A DNA stretch of 52,041 bases, from the NCBI GenBank assembly GCA_947643165.1, contig CANRVB010000017.1, positions 1 through 52,041 on the forward strand, read 5' to 3'. The position numbers were made by a program, and so were the translations under genes. Below, piece after piece: positions 51,570 through 52,041 of the stretch. The notes under the pieces are model-generated. The model was given only the letters and a program-made list of their open reading frames with translations, had not been told where the DNA came from and searched no databases. The number at the start of each line of letters is the position of its first letter. Position 1 is the stretch's first letter. The DNA is from an uncultured Porphyromonadaceae bacterium. GTDB lineage: Bacteria > Bacteroidota > Bacteroidia > Bacteroidales > Muribaculaceae.

Positions 51570-52041
51570 ATGAAAAAGTATTTCGCCGAGGGTATAGGCA
51601 CAATGTTTCTCGTGCTCCTCGCATGCGGTAGCGCAGTATTAGCCGGTCCCTCAATAGGAGGATATGGAGTAGGCATCTGCTTCGGTCTGGTTCTTATATG
51701 TCTATGCTATTGCATAGGAAACATCTCAGGCTGCCACGTCAACCCGGCAGTATCGTTCGCAATGTGGATTCACGGTAAGCTCAGCGCCACGGATTTCTGC
51801 GGATACGTCATCTCTCAGCTCATTGGAGCAGTGATCGGAGCCGGATTCCTATACTGGTTTGTCGACATGTCGCCCGAATTCACATTTGGCGGAATCACCG
51901 GAACAAACAACTTGGCCACCAACGTTCTTCAACCCGGCGCAACATCAGGCATGGCACTTCTGTCTGAAATATTGCTCACATTCTTCTTCGTATTCATTAT
52001 ACTGGGAGCAACCGATGAGAATGCCGGATTTGGCAAATTTG
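51570..52041 (+). CDS. aqpZ: Aquaporin Z-like channel (truncated by window end)
   Basis: Open from ATG 51570 to the window edge (157 full codons). The start is MKKYFAEGIGTMFLVLLACG, a typical MIP family first helix, followed by the first NPA motif in GCHVNPAVSFAM (about residue 62). Helices continue to the edge; the second NPA would lie outside. The spacing favours AqpZ-type water channels over glycerol facilitators, but the selectivity-filter residues in the second half are not visible. Confidence 0.92.
   Translation, partial: MKKYFAEGIGTMFLVLLACGSAVLAGPSIGGYGVGICFGLVLICLCYCIGNISGCHVNPAVSFAMWIHGKLSATDFCGYVISQLIGAVIGAGFLYWFVDMSPEFTFGGITGTNNLATNVLQPGATSGMALLSEILLTFFFVFIILGATDENAGFGKF

Noticed and set aside
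1-52041. CRISPR arrays, IS elements, prophage, toxin-antitoxin or other defence systems
   Set aside because: Read on both strands, the window shows no spaced direct repeats, transposase or integrase motifs, nor small paired toxin-antitoxin ORFs; nearly all space is taken by core genes.

Overview
The window reads as a chromosomal segment of an anaerobic, saccharolytic gut-type Bacteroidales, plausibly a Muribaculaceae-like lineage with roughly balanced GC (family-level placement is inference). Evidence: many genes are preceded by the Bacteroidetes -7 promoter element TAnnTTTG (sometimes with a -33 TTTG), Shine-Dalgarno sequences are essentially absent, and the gene content is typical of the order (succinate-to-propionate decarboxylase operon, B12-dependent ribonucleotide reductase, GH89, CBM20-GH77, a GldB-like lipoprotein, ClpC/HtpG/trigger factor/ClpXP). 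No rRNA, IS element, prophage or CRISPR array was seen; one tRNA is present. Coding density is high and almost every gene is a recognisable core gene.

Layout. 0.1-4.95 kb (+): methylmalonyl-CoA epimerase and the sodium-pumping methylmalonyl-CoA decarboxylase (alpha, an OadG-like subunit fused to a lamin-tail domain, biotin carrier, beta), making propionate with Na+ export. 5.2-11.3 kb (+): a small conserved hypothetical, tcdA, a dCMP-deaminase-family protein, an S41 protease, 5-formyl-THF cyclo-ligase and an ABC-F ATPase. 11.4-13.8 kb (-): nitroreductase plus a secreted LRR-transglutaminase protein. 14.1-22.2 kb (+): class II ribonucleotide reductase, a CBM20-CBM20-GH77 glucanotransferase and a GH89 alpha-N-acetylglucosaminidase. 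22.2-26.0 kb (-): dnaA, an MCE/MlaD lipid-transport protein and a cell-wall amidase; 26.2-27.2 kb (+): a GldB-like lipoprotein. 27.3-31.2 kb (-): a TPR protein and gyrA. 31.5-43.1 kb (+): a protein quality-control block (clpC, htpG, tig, clpP, clpX) followed by recQ and ftsE. 43.2-46.0 kb (+): uvrA, overlapping tail-to-tail with a patatin/outer-membrane-barrel phospholipase (-). 48.4-52.0 kb (+): Lrp regulator translationally coupled to a BadF-type sugar kinase, LysE exporter, CBM9-like protein, tRNA-Glu(CTC) and a truncated aquaporin.

A feature of the whole window is a change in strand composition. Plus-strand sequence left of about 27.2 kb is C-rich over G (with C-ending codons in + genes), and to the right it turns G-rich (A/G-ending codons in + genes). 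The switch lies between dnaA and gyrA, which is what a replication origin would produce. A perfect 56-bp palindrome, best explained as a bidirectional terminator, sits at the switch.

Other points worth following are a sigma-54-like -24/-12 promoter ahead of clpC, a 13-bp inverted repeat over the ABC-F promoter, back-to-back promoters with a palindrome between the lrp and patatin genes, several near-leaderless genes, and a + strand terminator upstream of dnaA with no gene assigned to it. I did not find a clearly new multi-gene defence or mobile system; the novelty here is in regulation, domain architecture and chromosome organisation.
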